Part shown: positions 35,093-44,426 of the stretch, piece after piece
How the letters are laid out: every line of letters begins with the position of its first letter
Position numbering within the stretch: position 1 is the first letter of the stretch
Assembly (NCBI RefSeq): GCF_049568105.1
Contig: NZ_CP145335.1
Location: forward strand, 1,116,001 to 1,180,000
Source: Salinisphaera sp049568105
GTDB taxonomy: Bacteria; Pseudomonadota; Gammaproteobacteria; Nevskiales; Salinisphaeraceae
Direction of reading: 5' to 3'
Length of the DNA stretch: 64,000 nt
Notes under the pieces: model-generated
The model's input: only the letters and a program-made list of their open reading frames with translations
Databases searched by the model: none
What the model was told of the DNA's origin: nothing
Translations under genes and position numbers: made by a program

Positions 35093-35601
35093 TCTAACCG
35101 CCTGACTTCTAAATATATTCCAGGTGGTGAGAAAAATTTCACAAGGATCGAAGGGCGACTATAATCGGTTCGTCGCATACCGCTGGGAAGTGGCGCCATG
35201 CCAGCGATAGACCGGTTCAACCCGCATTCAGAAAGCCGGTAGGCCGATCCGGATATAGATTGAACGCGTGTTCAATAACGCCTGGCTCGTGAACATGAGC
35301 GTGGCGGTCGAACTACTGTGGCTCGGTATTGCCTCGCTCCAGTGGCCGGGTTGGCTAGGAACAGCCATTCATAGCGCCCGGCTACGCCGCTAGACGGGAT
35401 TAAACCGGTTGATCGGCCGCGGTGGGCGCGATACCGGCCGCGATAGCATAAGCCAGGCGTGAACTTACGGTCGGCGTGTATTCACCGCCTGGCTCGCAGC
35501 ACTTCGGCGGCGACCGCCCCAAATCGGGTCGGTCGCCGCCGAGCGATCATGCAATGGACGGTGTTTGGCGAGCTATACCAATAGCGGCCGTGTTGCCGAA
35601 T
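35093..35601. other. Intergenic region with a candidate operator
   Basis: 510 bp between convergent-tail and head genes. Near 35127-35142 is GTGAGAAAAATTTCAC, a near-palindrome within the probable promoter of the MFS gene (ATATAT at about 35112-35117 read on the minus strand). No gene or repeat unit was identified in the rest. Confidence 0.45.
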
Positions 35602-36609
35602 CTAGAGCCGCCGGGCTTCGTCGCTGATATCAATCACGATTTTCCCGACCGCGGCACCGGTTTCCAGATGGCCGTGGGCCGCACCGACATCGCCTAGGTT
35701 GAAGCGGCGTTCATCCAGCAGCGGTGTCAGCCGACCGGCCGTGGCCAGCTGTGCGGCCTTGGTCAGAATCTCGCCGTGATGCGCCGGATGCACGCCGTGC
35801 AGCATCGCGCTCAGCATGAACACGGTATGCAGTGTCAGGCTTTTGGTATGCATCGGCGTGAGGTCGGCCTGGTACTGCGACACGATGGTCGCGACCTGGC
35901 CGTTAACCTTGACCGCCTGGAACGACTTGGCGATGTCGGAGCCGCCAGTGGCATCGAAGACCACGTCGAAGCCCCGGCCGTCGGTCAACCGCTCGACATA
36001 GTCGGCCACCGATTCGTCGGGATAGTGGATCGGCTCGTCGGCACCGCCGCGGCGTGCGATATCGGCCTTGGCGGCGGTCGAAACCGTGGTCGCCACATGC
36101 GCGCCCTGAGTCTTAGCCAGCTGGATCGCGATATGGCCGACACCGCCAGCCCCACCATGAATCAGCACATGGTCGCCCGGGCAAATGCGGCAACGATCGA
36201 TCAGGGCTTCCCAGGCGGTGATCGTGACCAACGGCAGAGCCGCGGTCTGGCGCCAATTCAGCGCTTTAGGTTTGTGGGCCATCAACTCGGCATCGACCGC
36301 GACGTATTCGCCGTAGCCGCCGCCGCGCCCGGCCACGCCGGCGGCACAGCCATAGACGGCATCGCCTTCGGCGAACTGCCGGACGCCTTCGCCCACAGCA
36401 TCCACGATGCCGGCTACGTCACAGCCAAGCACGGCCGGCAAGGCCGGTGCGATCGGCGGCCCGGCAGCCCGAATCTTGGTATCGACCGGATTTACGCTGG
36501 ACGCGATCTGACGCACTCGGATTTGGCCGGGACCCGGCTCGGGCATGGCGACGTCGGCGGCTTCGAATACATCGGGGGTGCCGAATTCACGTATCTGTTG
36601 GACTTGCAT
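35602..36609 (-). CDS. Zinc-independent quinone oxidoreductase-like alcohol dehydrogenase (MDR family)
   Basis: A medium-chain dehydrogenase/reductase of about 335 residues. The catalytic domain has SSVNPVDTKIRAAGPP and the GCDVAGIVDAVG block. The NADPH-binding fold carries VLIHGGAGGVGHIAIQLAK, the AxxGxxG-type quinone oxidoreductase motif. The zinc-ligand Cys/His set of classical alcohol dehydrogenases is missing, so it should be a zinc-free reductase of quinones or enones. Start ATG 36609 is where homology begins; in-frame ATGs at 36651 and 36681 add unconserved residues. It is divergent from the lipase gene. Confidence 0.85.
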   Translation of the reverse strand: MQVQQIREFGTPDVFEAADVAMPEPGPGQIRVRQIASSVNPVDTKIRAAGPPIAPALPAVLGCDVAGIVDAVGEGVRQFAEGDAVYGCAAGVAGRGGGYGEYVAVDAELMAHKPKALNWRQTAALPLVTITAWEALIDRCRICPGDHVLIHGGAGGVGHIAIQLAKTQGAHVATTVSTAAKADIARRGGADEPIHYPDESVADYVERLTDGRGFDVVFDATGGSDIAKSFQAVKVNGQVATIVSQYQADLTPMHTKSLTLHTVFMLSAMLHGVHPAHHGEILTKAAQLATAGRLTPLLDERRFNLGDVGAAHGHLETGAAVGKIVIDISDEARRL

Positions 36610-36811
36610 GGCTCGATCGATCGAAAAGCTTCGTTGTTCAACATACGCCATCGCGGCCGATTCGGCATAGCCGCCAAGCAACCGAGCCGCCGGCGATTTC
36701 GACCATGGTCCAGTGTCGCATTTCGCGCCGTGGGCTCATTTTGTGCCCACGGGGTTCGGCCGCGCCGGGAGAGCGTTCCAGGCCGAATCGGATGCGAGTC
36801 AGGGGGAACTC

Positions 36812-39118
36812 ATGAAACCGATCTGGAAGCTCTGTGTCGCCGCAGCCGTGGTGCTGGCGCTCAGCGCCTGTGGCGACGATAACGATAATAATGACGATAA
36901 CGACGACCTGGCCAGCGCGCCGGCGCCGACCGCGGCCAGCCTGTATTCGCCGGTTGCCAGCGAGGCCGTGCTGCCGTTTCCAAACAATCTGCTGTTCGTA
37001 GATCGCGACAACACCAGCGGCGAACTGGCCGGGATCAGTGCCGATGGCACGCTCAATATTCCCGATGAAAGCGGCGCTAACCCGCTGATTCAGGACGTGA
37101 ACCGGCTCGATGGTTTTTCGAGCACCGACAATCTGTATGCCGATTTCTCCGGTGCCTCGATCGATATCGACAGCGCCAACGACGGCGGCGTGCGGGTGAT
37201 CGAAGCCGATACCGGCACCGAGCTCGAAGCCGGCACGGACTTCGACGTGATCCGCTCGCCCGTGGTGGTCGATCACAGCCGGCTGCTGATCCGGCCGCTC
37301 AGGGCGCTATCGCCGAGCACCACATACTACGTGGTCATCACCGATCGGCTGACGACGACCGACGGCGGCGCGGTCGCGGCCAGCGAGCAATTCCAGATCG
37401 TCGACTCGGCCGATACGGTCGGCTCGGAGGCCAACCCTGCGGCCGACTATAGCGCCGAGCAGCGCAGCCAGCTCGAGTCGATTCGCAGCCGCCAGGTTCG
37501 GCCTATCCTGCAGCAGGTTCCGGGCGCGGGCAGCGATAACGTGATCCTGGCGTGGCAGTTCACTACCCAAAGTATCGGCAGTTCGCTGCGTTATATCGCG
37601 GCCCAGCCAACGCCGAACCCGAACGATGCCGACGATGGCGGCATTCGCCTACAGCCTCTGCCGGATGGCCAAGGCGGCCAGTTCTCGACCGGCGAAGCCC
37701 GGGAGGGCCTGGCCGATACTGCCGATCTGTATCAGGGCACGGTCGATCTGAGTTATTACTTGGAAGCCGATAACGACGACGGCAGTCGGCCGGCGCCGAT
37801 GTCGACGTACTGGATTTCCAACGGTGAGGCCGCCAGTGGCCGCGCTACGCTGCGTACGCCCAGCGGCGGTTCGATTCCGTGCAGCGTGCTGAGCGCCAGC
37901 GATTCGACCACCGGCTGTTTTCCTTATCCACAGCGCCGTTCGGTACAGTCGGTGCCGGTGCTGGTGGCCGTGCCCAACGCCAACAGCCCGAGCGGTGGTA
38001 CGCCTCCTGAGGGCGGCTGGCCGGTGGCGATTTTCCAGCACGGCATCACCGGCGACCGGACCAATATGTTCGCGATCGCGCCGACCTTGGCCGCGGCCGG
38101 TTTCGTAACCGTGGCCATCGATCTGCCGCTGCATGGGCTGGCCCCCGACAATGCGCTGGCGATTAGCGGTGCGGAGCGGACCTTCGATCTGGATGCCGAC
38201 GGCGATGGGGTGGTCGATGCTTCAGGTGTGAATTTCATCAATCTGGCCAGCCCGATTACCTCGAGAGACAATCTGCGGGAAGCAGTGGCCGATCTGATCG
38301 ATCTCAATGCCACGCTCATGCAAGGCCAGATTCCGGTGGCCGATGGCTCGGTGATCGCGCTCAACGGCCAGTCCAGCCAGTTCGTCGGGCATTCGCTTGG
38401 TGCTATCGTCGGCGGCACGCTGATGGGGGTGACTTCGCGCCGTACCTTCAATGCGGCGAGTTTGGCCAACCCGGGCGGCGGTGTGATTCGCCTGCTCGAC
38501 GGCTCGGCGTCTTTCGGGCCGACCATCTCGGCGGGTTTGGCGGCCCAGGGCGTAGGCGAAGGCAGCGCGGACTATCAAAGCTTTTTGCGTCTGGCCCAGA
38601 CCGTGGTCGACGGCGGCGATCCGATCAACTATGCCGCCACGGCCGAAACACGGCATCCGCTGCATTTGATCGAAGTGGTCGGCGGCGCCAACGACGGTAC
38701 GAATCCACCGGATCTGGTGGTGCCCAACGCGGTACCGGCCAACGTCGGGCCCGATTTTTCGCCGGCCACCGAAGGCGCCTGTCCGCCGAGCTCGGACTAC
38801 ACGCCCACGCTGGATACGGTCTGCGTCGGTGGGCCGGTTTCTGGCACTGATCCGCTGGTTGCGGCCATGGGGCTGGATTCGGTAGATCTGGATGTGCCCT
38901 ATGAAGGCGACAGCCAGCCGGCCGGCAGCGTCGTGCGGTTTGCCAGTGGCGCGCACAGCACGGTTTTGGACCCGACTGCGGGCACCGCCGACGGCCGCGT
39001 CGATCCCCAACAGGGCATGGCCACGACCGCCGAAATGCAGTGCGAGATCGCCGGCTTTCTGGCCGCAGCCGCGGCCGGTGCCGAAGACCCGAGCATTCCG
39101 CTGGGCTGTGCACAGTAG
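36812..39118 (+). CDS. VolA/Pla-1-type surface lipase lipoprotein
   Basis: A 768-residue extracellular lipase or phospholipase of the Vibrio VolA/Pla-1 type. The lipoprotein signal ends LSAC with Cys20, followed by a very acidic Asp/Asn stretch. A nucleophile Ser528 lies in FVGHSLGAIVGG, and a likely catalytic His715 in GAHSTVLDP. The N-terminal domain (about 35-330) corresponds to the bacterial virulence-factor lipase N-domain, with YYVVITDRL. The ATG has AGGGGG upstream. The protein would sit on the outer surface and release fatty acids from phospholipids. No chaperone gene is adjacent. Confidence 0.85.
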   Translation: MKPIWKLCVAAAVVLALSACGDDNDNNDDNDDLASAPAPTAASLYSPVASEAVLPFPNNLLFVDRDNTSGELAGISADGTLNIPDESGANPLIQDVNRLDGFSSTDNLYADFSGASIDIDSANDGGVRVIEADTGTELEAGTDFDVIRSPVVVDHSRLLIRPLRALSPSTTYYVVITDRLTTTDGGAVAASEQFQIVDSADTVGSEANPAADYSAEQRSQLESIRSRQVRPILQQVPGAGSDNVILAWQFTTQSIGSSLRYIAAQPTPNPNDADDGGIRLQPLPDGQGGQFSTGEAREGLADTADLYQGTVDLSYYLEADNDDGSRPAPMSTYWISNGEAASGRATLRTPSGGSIPCSVLSASDSTTGCFPYPQRRSVQSVPVLVAVPNANSPSGGTPPEGGWPVAIFQHGITGDRTNMFAIAPTLAAAGFVTVAIDLPLHGLAPDNALAISGAERTFDLDADGDGVVDASGVNFINLASPITSRDNLREAVADLIDLNATLMQGQIPVADGSVIALNGQSSQFVGHSLGAIVGGTLMGVTSRRTFNAASLANPGGGVIRLLDGSASFGPTISAGLAAQGVGEGSADYQSFLRLAQTVVDGGDPINYAATAETRHPLHLIEVVGGANDGTNPPDLVVPNAVPANVGPDFSPATEGACPPSSDYTPTLDTVCVGGPVSGTDPLVAAMGLDSVDLDVPYEGDSQPAGSVVRFASGAHSTVLDPTAGTADGRVDPQQGMATTAEMQCEIAGFLAAAAAGAEDPSIPLGCAQ

Positions 39119-39211
39119 TGGCCTGGATCGGTGCCTGGCGATGTCGCTGGGCGCCGTTTTTCTGAGCGGTTAGACTAACCGGCCGAATCGCGCCGCCAGA
39201 GCATTGCCCCG

Positions 39212-39778
39212 ATGAGCATCAAGTCCGATAAGTGGATCCGCCGCATGGCCGACAGCGAAGGCATGATCGAGCCCTTCGAGCCCGGCCAGATCAAGGAACG
39301 CGACGGCGAGAAGATCGTGTCCTATGGGGTGTCCAGCTACGGCTACGACGTGCGCTGCTCGCCGTATTTCAAGATCTTCACCAATATCAATACCGCGGTG
39401 GTCGATCCCAAGGGCTTCGATCCGAAAGGGTTCGTGGATTTCGAAGGCGATACCTGCATCATCCCGCCGAACTCGTTCGCGCTGGCCTCGACGATCGAGT
39501 ATTTCCGTATCCCGCGCAACGTGCTGACGATCTGTCTGGGCAAGTCGACCTATGCGCGCTGCGGCATCATCGTCAACGTCACGCCGCTGGAACCGGAATG
39601 GGAAGGCCACGTCACGCTTGAGTTTTCCAACACCACACCGCTGCCGGCCAAGATCTACGCCAATGAAGGCGTTGCCCAGATGCTGTTTCTGGAATCCGAC
39701 GAGGTCTGCGAGACGTCCTACGCCGACCGAGACGGCAAATATCAGGGCCAGCGCGGCGTGACCCTGCCACGCGCCTAG
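39212..39778 (+). CDS. dcd: dCTP deaminase
   Basis: Converts dCTP to dUTP in thymidylate synthesis. At 188 residues it is the normal length, with the signature GKSTYARCGIIVNVTPLEPEWEGHVTLEFSNTTP about residues 110-144. That segment includes the catalytic glutamate and the nucleotide-binding Ser-Thr-Arg set. In Pseudomonas this gene is adjacent to mrp and metG, so it marks the right border of the accessory stretch that begins after mrp at 1812. Confidence 0.96.
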   Translation: MSIKSDKWIRRMADSEGMIEPFEPGQIKERDGEKIVSYGVSSYGYDVRCSPYFKIFTNINTAVVDPKGFDPKGFVDFEGDTCIIPPNSFALASTIEYFRIPRNVLTICLGKSTYARCGIIVNVTPLEPEWEGHVTLEFSNTTPLPAKIYANEGVAQMLFLESDEVCETSYADRDGKYQGQRGVTLPRA

Positions 39779-39860
39779 CCAGCAGGGCGTCGCCACACCC
39801 AGATCGACAGCGATCCGGAGCGGCGCACCTGCCGGGCTGCCGCGCGAGCTGGATCGCTCA

Positions 39861-40388
39861 TCAAGGCATGACTGTCAGGTCGGGCCAGAGGATGCCCAAC
39901 GATGGGCCTCGGCGCAATAGACCTGCGGCAGCTCGCGAACGCGATTAGGGCCTACGCTCATCGAAAACAGGTCGTCGAAGCCGAACGGTGCATAGACGTC
40001 GTATCCATGCCCGTGGCTGCGCAAGCCCCACAAGACGATCGATTCAGGAAATGATCGATCCCGTCGGCAGTACGATCAGTGGTCGCTACGCGATACCGCA
40101 CTTTTGTGGCCACCCGAGATGCCCGTGTGCCTGGTTGCGGATCTGAACGTCGATATCCAGATCGCCCAGGATCTTTGCGCTGTGCCGAATGACGGCGTCT
40201 TCGGCTTGCCAGCTGGTATCCGCGGCATCGTGGTTGAACACGTCGTAGTCGCGGATGCCGGCGGTCGCATTCTGCCCGCTGAGGTCGTTCCAGACGGTCT
40301 GGAACCGACCACCCGCCACCAGATCACAGTCCGGCAGCTGCAGTTCCGGCAGCCTCGAGCAGAGCCCGGTTATACGGATTGCGCGTGA
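39861..40388 (-). pseudogene. Nucleotidyltransferase (NTP_transf_6/DUF925-like) pseudogene
   Basis: Three reading frames on the minus strand together spell one protein of the nucleotidyltransferase family PF06042. RNPYNRALLEA comes first, then after a frameshift LVAGGRFQTVWNDLSGQ...GIRDYDVFNHDAADTSWQAEDAVIRHSAKIL and IDVQIRNQAHGHLGWPQKCGIA, ended by a stop. Then, in another frame, GYDVYAPFGFDDLFSMSVGPNR, and after a further shift ILWPDLTVMP and a stop at 39861. At least three frame changes and one internal stop mean the gene is dead. It fills most of the gap between dcd and the DUF3108 gene. Confidence 0.85.
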
Positions 40389-40446
40389 CCGCGTGTTCCG
40401 GGTCGGAAGCCCTTGTTGGCAGAGGCGACGGCGGGCCGAAGGATCG

Positions 40447-41187
40447 TTATTTGGACCGTGACAGGGATTTTAACCGCAGGCTGTACTGGGCGCTGCCGTT
40501 GTCGATCTTGTCGACCCGGATCGGCATCCAGTCGGCGTTTTTGGCCAGCCAGAAGGTCAGGCCGTCGGCCTCGTCGCCGCCGCGGACCAGTTTGAGCGTA
40601 TCGTAGCGGCCGGCCGGGGTCTGGATATCGCCGCCGTCGCTGAGTACCGCGGTGTAGGTATCGATGCCGTCGTCGTCGGCCAGCGGAAAATTCTTGTTGC
40701 CGGCATTTGCGGGATTGCCCGATTGGGCCAGCCAGCGACGGGCTGCGATTTGGAGCGACAACGGGTCCTGGACGCCTTTTTGTATGGCGAAGGTCCGGCT
40801 GCGGCCGGCCTCGTCGTGATAGCGCACTTTGCCGGCCGACCAGTCGAAGTCCAGGGTGTAGCTCTTCTTGGGTTTGCCATCGACGTGATGACGAAACGAA
40901 CGCGGCTGGACCTGGCCGTCGACGATACAGAAATGTGATGCGTCCTCGATGTTGCCGAGAAACATATGCACCAACGCATTCGGATCTGCATGCCCGCTAT
41001 AGACATAGCAGTTCGGCTGGTCGCCGGCGGCGAGCTGGAACCGGGCGTTGCCCAGCGGCAGCCCGGATTTGGTGGCCGTAAACTGGGCCACGAAGGCATC
41101 GGTGGGGCTGGCCTGAACCGTCGGCGAAACCGCGGCGAACAAGCCAAGGCCGGCGAGCGAGCCGGCGATCCAATGGGGTAGGCGCAT
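40447..41187 (-). CDS. Exported DUF3108 protein
   Basis: A periplasmic protein of about 246 residues with a signal peptide (WIAGSLAGLGLFAAVSPTVQA) and DUF3108 features. These include FTATKSGLPLGNARFQL at the mature start, RYDTLKLVRG, and a closing LAKNADWMPIRVDKIDNG. It follows purN in many gammaproteobacteria. ATG 41187 has AGGA 8 bp upstream; an ATG at 41205 overlapping the purN stop is an alternative. Function unknown. Confidence 0.88.
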   Translation of the reverse strand: MRLPHWIAGSLAGLGLFAAVSPTVQASPTDAFVAQFTATKSGLPLGNARFQLAAGDQPNCYVYSGHADPNALVHMFLGNIEDASHFCIVDGQVQPRSFRHHVDGKPKKSYTLDFDWSAGKVRYHDEAGRSRTFAIQKGVQDPLSLQIAARRWLAQSGNPANAGNKNFPLADDDGIDTYTAVLSDGGDIQTPAGRYDTLKLVRGGDEADGLTFWLAKNADWMPIRVDKIDNGSAQYSLRLKSLSRSK

Positions 41188-41197
41188 TGCGCTGATC

Positions 41198-41866
41198 CTA
41201 ATCATAGTCGGTGACCAGTGGCTGGGTCTGGCGCCGACCGTCGCGATAGACGCCGTCGTCCTGCCAGACCACCCGCCCGGAGACCAAGTCGTCTAAAGCC
41301 GCAGCATAGAGCCGCTGCTCGATCTGCGCCATTACGCGATCGGCCAGCGAGTCTGCGGTGTCCTGTTCGGTGATGCGGATTCGGCCCTGGCGAATCACCG
41401 GGCCGTCATCGAGCGTGGGGGTAACGAAATGCACACTGGCGCCGTGTTCGGCATCGCCGGCATCCAGGGCGCGCTGGTGGGTATGCAAGCCCTTGTACTT
41501 GGGCAATAGCGACGGATGAATATTGACGATCCGGCCGGCAAAGCGGGCCACGAAAGCGTCGCTGAGCACGCGCATGAAGCCGGCAAGCACGATCCAGTCG
41601 GGCTGGGCGGCCGCGATACGTTTGGCCAGGGCGGCGTCGTAGCTTTCGCGATCGGCAAATTCCTTGGGCGAGATACTGACCACGTTCAACCCGGCCAGGC
41701 GTGCCTTCTGCAAACCTTCGGCACGGATACGGTTACTGGCGACGAGCACCACCTCGGCGTGCAGCGTGCCGGCATCGATCGCGCGTAGGATCGCATCCAG
41801 ATTGCGCCCCCGGCCGGAGATGAGAACGACAAGACGGGCAGGGCGGTTGTCGGCTACCGCTGCCAT
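41198..41866 (-). CDS. purN: Phosphoribosylglycinamide formyltransferase (10-formyl-THF type)
   Basis: Formylates glycinamide ribonucleotide in purine synthesis using 10-formyl-THF. The 222-residue enzyme has the N-terminal LVVLISGRGRNLDAIL and the catalytic signature IVNIHPSLLPKYKG with Asn and His. It closes with HFVTPTLDDGPVI, whose Asp completes the triad. Its start overlaps the purM stop by one base (TGATG), so the pair is translationally coupled. Confidence 0.96.
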   Translation of the reverse strand: MAAVADNRPARLVVLISGRGRNLDAILRAIDAGTLHAEVVLVASNRIRAEGLQKARLAGLNVVSISPKEFADRESYDAALAKRIAAAQPDWIVLAGFMRVLSDAFVARFAGRIVNIHPSLLPKYKGLHTHQRALDAGDAEHGASVHFVTPTLDDGPVIRQGRIRITEQDTADSLADRVMAQIEQRLYAAALDDLVSGRVVWQDDGVYRDGRRQTQPLVTDYD

Positions 41867-42906
41867 CAGACGATCGACACGGCCGGTGCCTCGGCGGTAC
41901 GCGCCTCGATCTGCCCGATCTGGAAAACACGCTCGCCGGCGGCTTCTAGAATGCTACCGGCCGTTTCGGCCTGATCGGCCGGCAGAACCACGCAATAGCC
42001 GATGCCGTTGTTGAAGGTGCGAGCCATTTCATGCTCTGCAACGTTGCCGGCCTCGGCCAGCCAGTCGAAGACCGCCGGGCGCGACCAGGCCGAGCCGTCG
42101 ATAGTCGCAGCCAGGCCTTCGGGCATCACGCGGGCCAGGTTTTCGGCCAGACCGCCGCCGGTGATATGGGCCATGCCGTGTACGGTCGTCTGTGCAAGCA
42201 GGCTCTGGATGGCCGATACATAGATTCGGGTCGGGGCCAGCAGCGCATCGATCAGCGTGCTGTCGCCGACCGGCGTATCCGGGGCGGCCCCGCTGTGATC
42301 GAGAATACGGCGTGCCAGCGAGTAGCCGTTGGAATGCGGTCCGCTCGAAGCCAGGCCGAGCACGACGTCGCCTTCGGCGATGGCCGAGCCGTCGATGCGC
42401 GCATCGTGTTCGACCACGCCCACACAGAAGCCGGCCAGATCGAAGTCGCCGGCGCTGTACATGCCCGGCATCTCGGCAGTCTCGCCGCCGATCAGGGCCG
42501 CGCCCGCCTGGCGACAGCCTTCGGCGATGCTGGTGATGACCGGGGCAGCGACTTTGGCCTCTAGATGGGCGGTGGCGTAGTAGTCGAGAAAGAATAACGG
42601 CTCGGCGCCGGTGACCAGCACATCGTTGACGCACATGGCGACCAGGTCGATGCCGATACCGTCGAAACGTTGCTGCTCGATGGCCAGGCGCAGCTTGGTG
42701 CCGACCCCATCGGTGCCGGAAACCAGCACCGGGCGACGATAGCGCTCGACCGGCAGCTCGAACAGGCCACCGAAACCACCAAGCCCGCCCAGCACTTCAG
42801 GCCGACGGGTTGCTTCCACCGGGCCGCGAATGGCATCGACGAGACGGTTGCCGGCATCGATATCGACGCCGGCATCGGCATAGGTCATAGAAGGGCGATC
42901 GCTCAC
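41866..42906 (-). CDS. purM: Phosphoribosylformylglycinamidine cyclo-ligase
   Basis: AIR synthetase, the step that closes the imidazole ring in purine synthesis. The 346-residue protein begins MTYADAGVDIDAGNRLVDAI-like after a short lead, with the glycine-rich LGGLGGFGGLFELP and the ATP-binding VSGTDGVGTKLRLA. VEHDARI and GLAEN are also typical. It is divergent from perM, as in many gammaproteobacteria, and is followed by purN. Confidence 0.96.
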   Translation of the reverse strand: MSDRPSMTYADAGVDIDAGNRLVDAIRGPVEATRRPEVLGGLGGFGGLFELPVERYRRPVLVSGTDGVGTKLRLAIEQQRFDGIGIDLVAMCVNDVLVTGAEPLFFLDYYATAHLEAKVAAPVITSIAEGCRQAGAALIGGETAEMPGMYSAGDFDLAGFCVGVVEHDARIDGSAIAEGDVVLGLASSGPHSNGYSLARRILDHSGAAPDTPVGDSTLIDALLAPTRIYVSAIQSLLAQTTVHGMAHITGGGLAENLARVMPEGLAATIDGSAWSRPAVFDWLAEAGNVAEHEMARTFNNGIGYCVVLPADQAETAGSILEAAGERVFQIGQIEARTAEAPAVSIV

Positions 42907-43043
42907 GAGCAGGCCTATCGGATTGCGTGGATGAAGCGCCGGTCGACCGGCGGTGGCGTGCTATTGTACCGGTTCGGCGTGTCGGGCTGGGTGGCTCCGG
43001 ATACGTCCTCATCATTCGACGATGCCGAACGAGGCAGGAAACC

Positions 43044-44090
43044 ATGCGCGGTCGCACACTCGCCCTGATCGCAGCAGCCGGGGTGGTATTGATCCTGGTG
43101 CTGTTGCACAGCATGTTGCTGCCCTTCGTACTCGGCGCCGGTCTGGCTTACGTCTGCGATCCGATCGTCGATCGCCTGGAACGGCTGCGGCTGACGCGCA
43201 CGCTGGGCGTGATCATCGTATTCCTGGCGATGATCCTGATCTCAGCGTTGATGATGTTCCTGCTGCTGCCAGTACTGCAGGCCCAGTTCAATACCCTGAT
43301 TCAGAGCCTGCCGCGCTATATCGACTGGGCCCAACAGACGTTCAATCCCTGGATTCGTCGCCTGGCGCCGGGCGTGGACGGCATCAATGCCGATTCGTTG
43401 CGTCAACTGATTACCGAGAACTGGGGCAGCGCCGGCGGTCTGGCATCGGCCGTGGCCAAGCAGGCGTTTTCCTCCGGCACAGCCTTGTTTTCCTGGGCCA
43501 TCAACCTGTTGTTGGTGCCGGTGATCATGTTCTATCTGCTGCGCGATTGGGACCATATGACCGCGTTCATCCGGGCCCAGCTGCCGCGCCGCTATGTCGG
43601 CACCATTACCGATTTGGCGGTCGAAACCGATCAGGTGCTCGGCCATTTTATTCGCGGGCAGGCCCTGGTGATGCTGGTGCTCGGCTCGATCTATATCGTC
43701 GGGCTGTGGCTGGCCGGGCTCGATCTAGCGTTGGTGATCGGCTTCGGGGCTGGCCTGATCAGCTTCGTGCCTTATGTCGGGGTGGTCAGCGGCCTGACGA
43801 TGGCGACCGTGGCCATGCTCGTGCAGACCGGCGATCCGTTCCAGGTGGTCTGGGTATTCGTGGTGTTCGGTATCGGACAAATGATGGAACAGATGGTGTT
43901 GCAGCCGCTGCTGCTCGGCGAAGCCATCGGGTTGCATCCGGTATGGGTGATCTTCGCGGTGCTCGCCGGCGGCCAGTTGTTCGGCTTTATCGGCGTGCTT
44001 ATGGCCTTGCCGACGGCCGCGGTGATTGCAGTACTGGTGCGCTACGGCGGACGACGCTGGCGGGCCAGCCGTCTGTACCTGCAGCACTGA
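43044..44090 (+). CDS. AI-2E family transporter/permease PerM
   Basis: A 348-residue inner-membrane protein of the AI-2E transporter (PerM/TqsA) family with about seven to eight hydrophobic helices. Landmarks are LVMLVLGSIYIVGLWLAGL, LVIGFGAGLISFVPYVG and the closing LPTAAVIAVLVRYGGRR. The ATG at 43044 has AGGAA upstream. Its position between purM and hda is the standard gammaproteobacterial order. The physiological substrate is not settled for this family member. Confidence 0.9.
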   Translation: MRGRTLALIAAAGVVLILVLLHSMLLPFVLGAGLAYVCDPIVDRLERLRLTRTLGVIIVFLAMILISALMMFLLLPVLQAQFNTLIQSLPRYIDWAQQTFNPWIRRLAPGVDGINADSLRQLITENWGSAGGLASAVAKQAFSSGTALFSWAINLLLVPVIMFYLLRDWDHMTAFIRAQLPRRYVGTITDLAVETDQVLGHFIRGQALVMLVLGSIYIVGLWLAGLDLALVIGFGAGLISFVPYVGVVSGLTMATVAMLVQTGDPFQVVWVFVVFGIGQMMEQMVLQPLLLGEAIGLHPVWVIFAVLAGGQLFGFIGVLMALPTAAVIAVLVRYGGRRWRASRLYLQH

Positions 44091-44426
44091 ACGCAGCGGG
44101 CTTGGTTGCCCGAACATCGAACTCCCGGCATGCTGGGCCTGTTTTTGGCTTCGTTCGAGTCCGTGTCGGGGCCGTAAGCCGAGGCGCTCATGCCATGGTC
44201 GGCCGAACCGGCCTGGCATAACGACAGCGCCTGTGGCGCAAAGGGGGCGTTGCCAATCGTGCCGGAGGGCGTGACTTGTCTAGATCGTGGGCGGCTGCGA
44301 TCGACCGCTTGGATCGTATCGGGCACGACGGGCAGCCGTATGGCGGCGCGCGCATCAACCCAAAACAGGCCCTGGCCGGTCATCGTTTCCGGCGGGTGAC
44401 CGTCGATACACGTATGGCAGGTCCGT
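44091..44426. other. Intergenic region between perM and hda
   Basis: 336 bp without a supported gene. No clear promoter, repeat or RNA was identified. The frames present are short and lack domains. Confidence 0.45.

Noticed and set aside
40104..40388. Plus-strand frame of 94 codons
   Set aside because: It is antisense to the nucleotidyltransferase pseudogene, which explains the sequence better.
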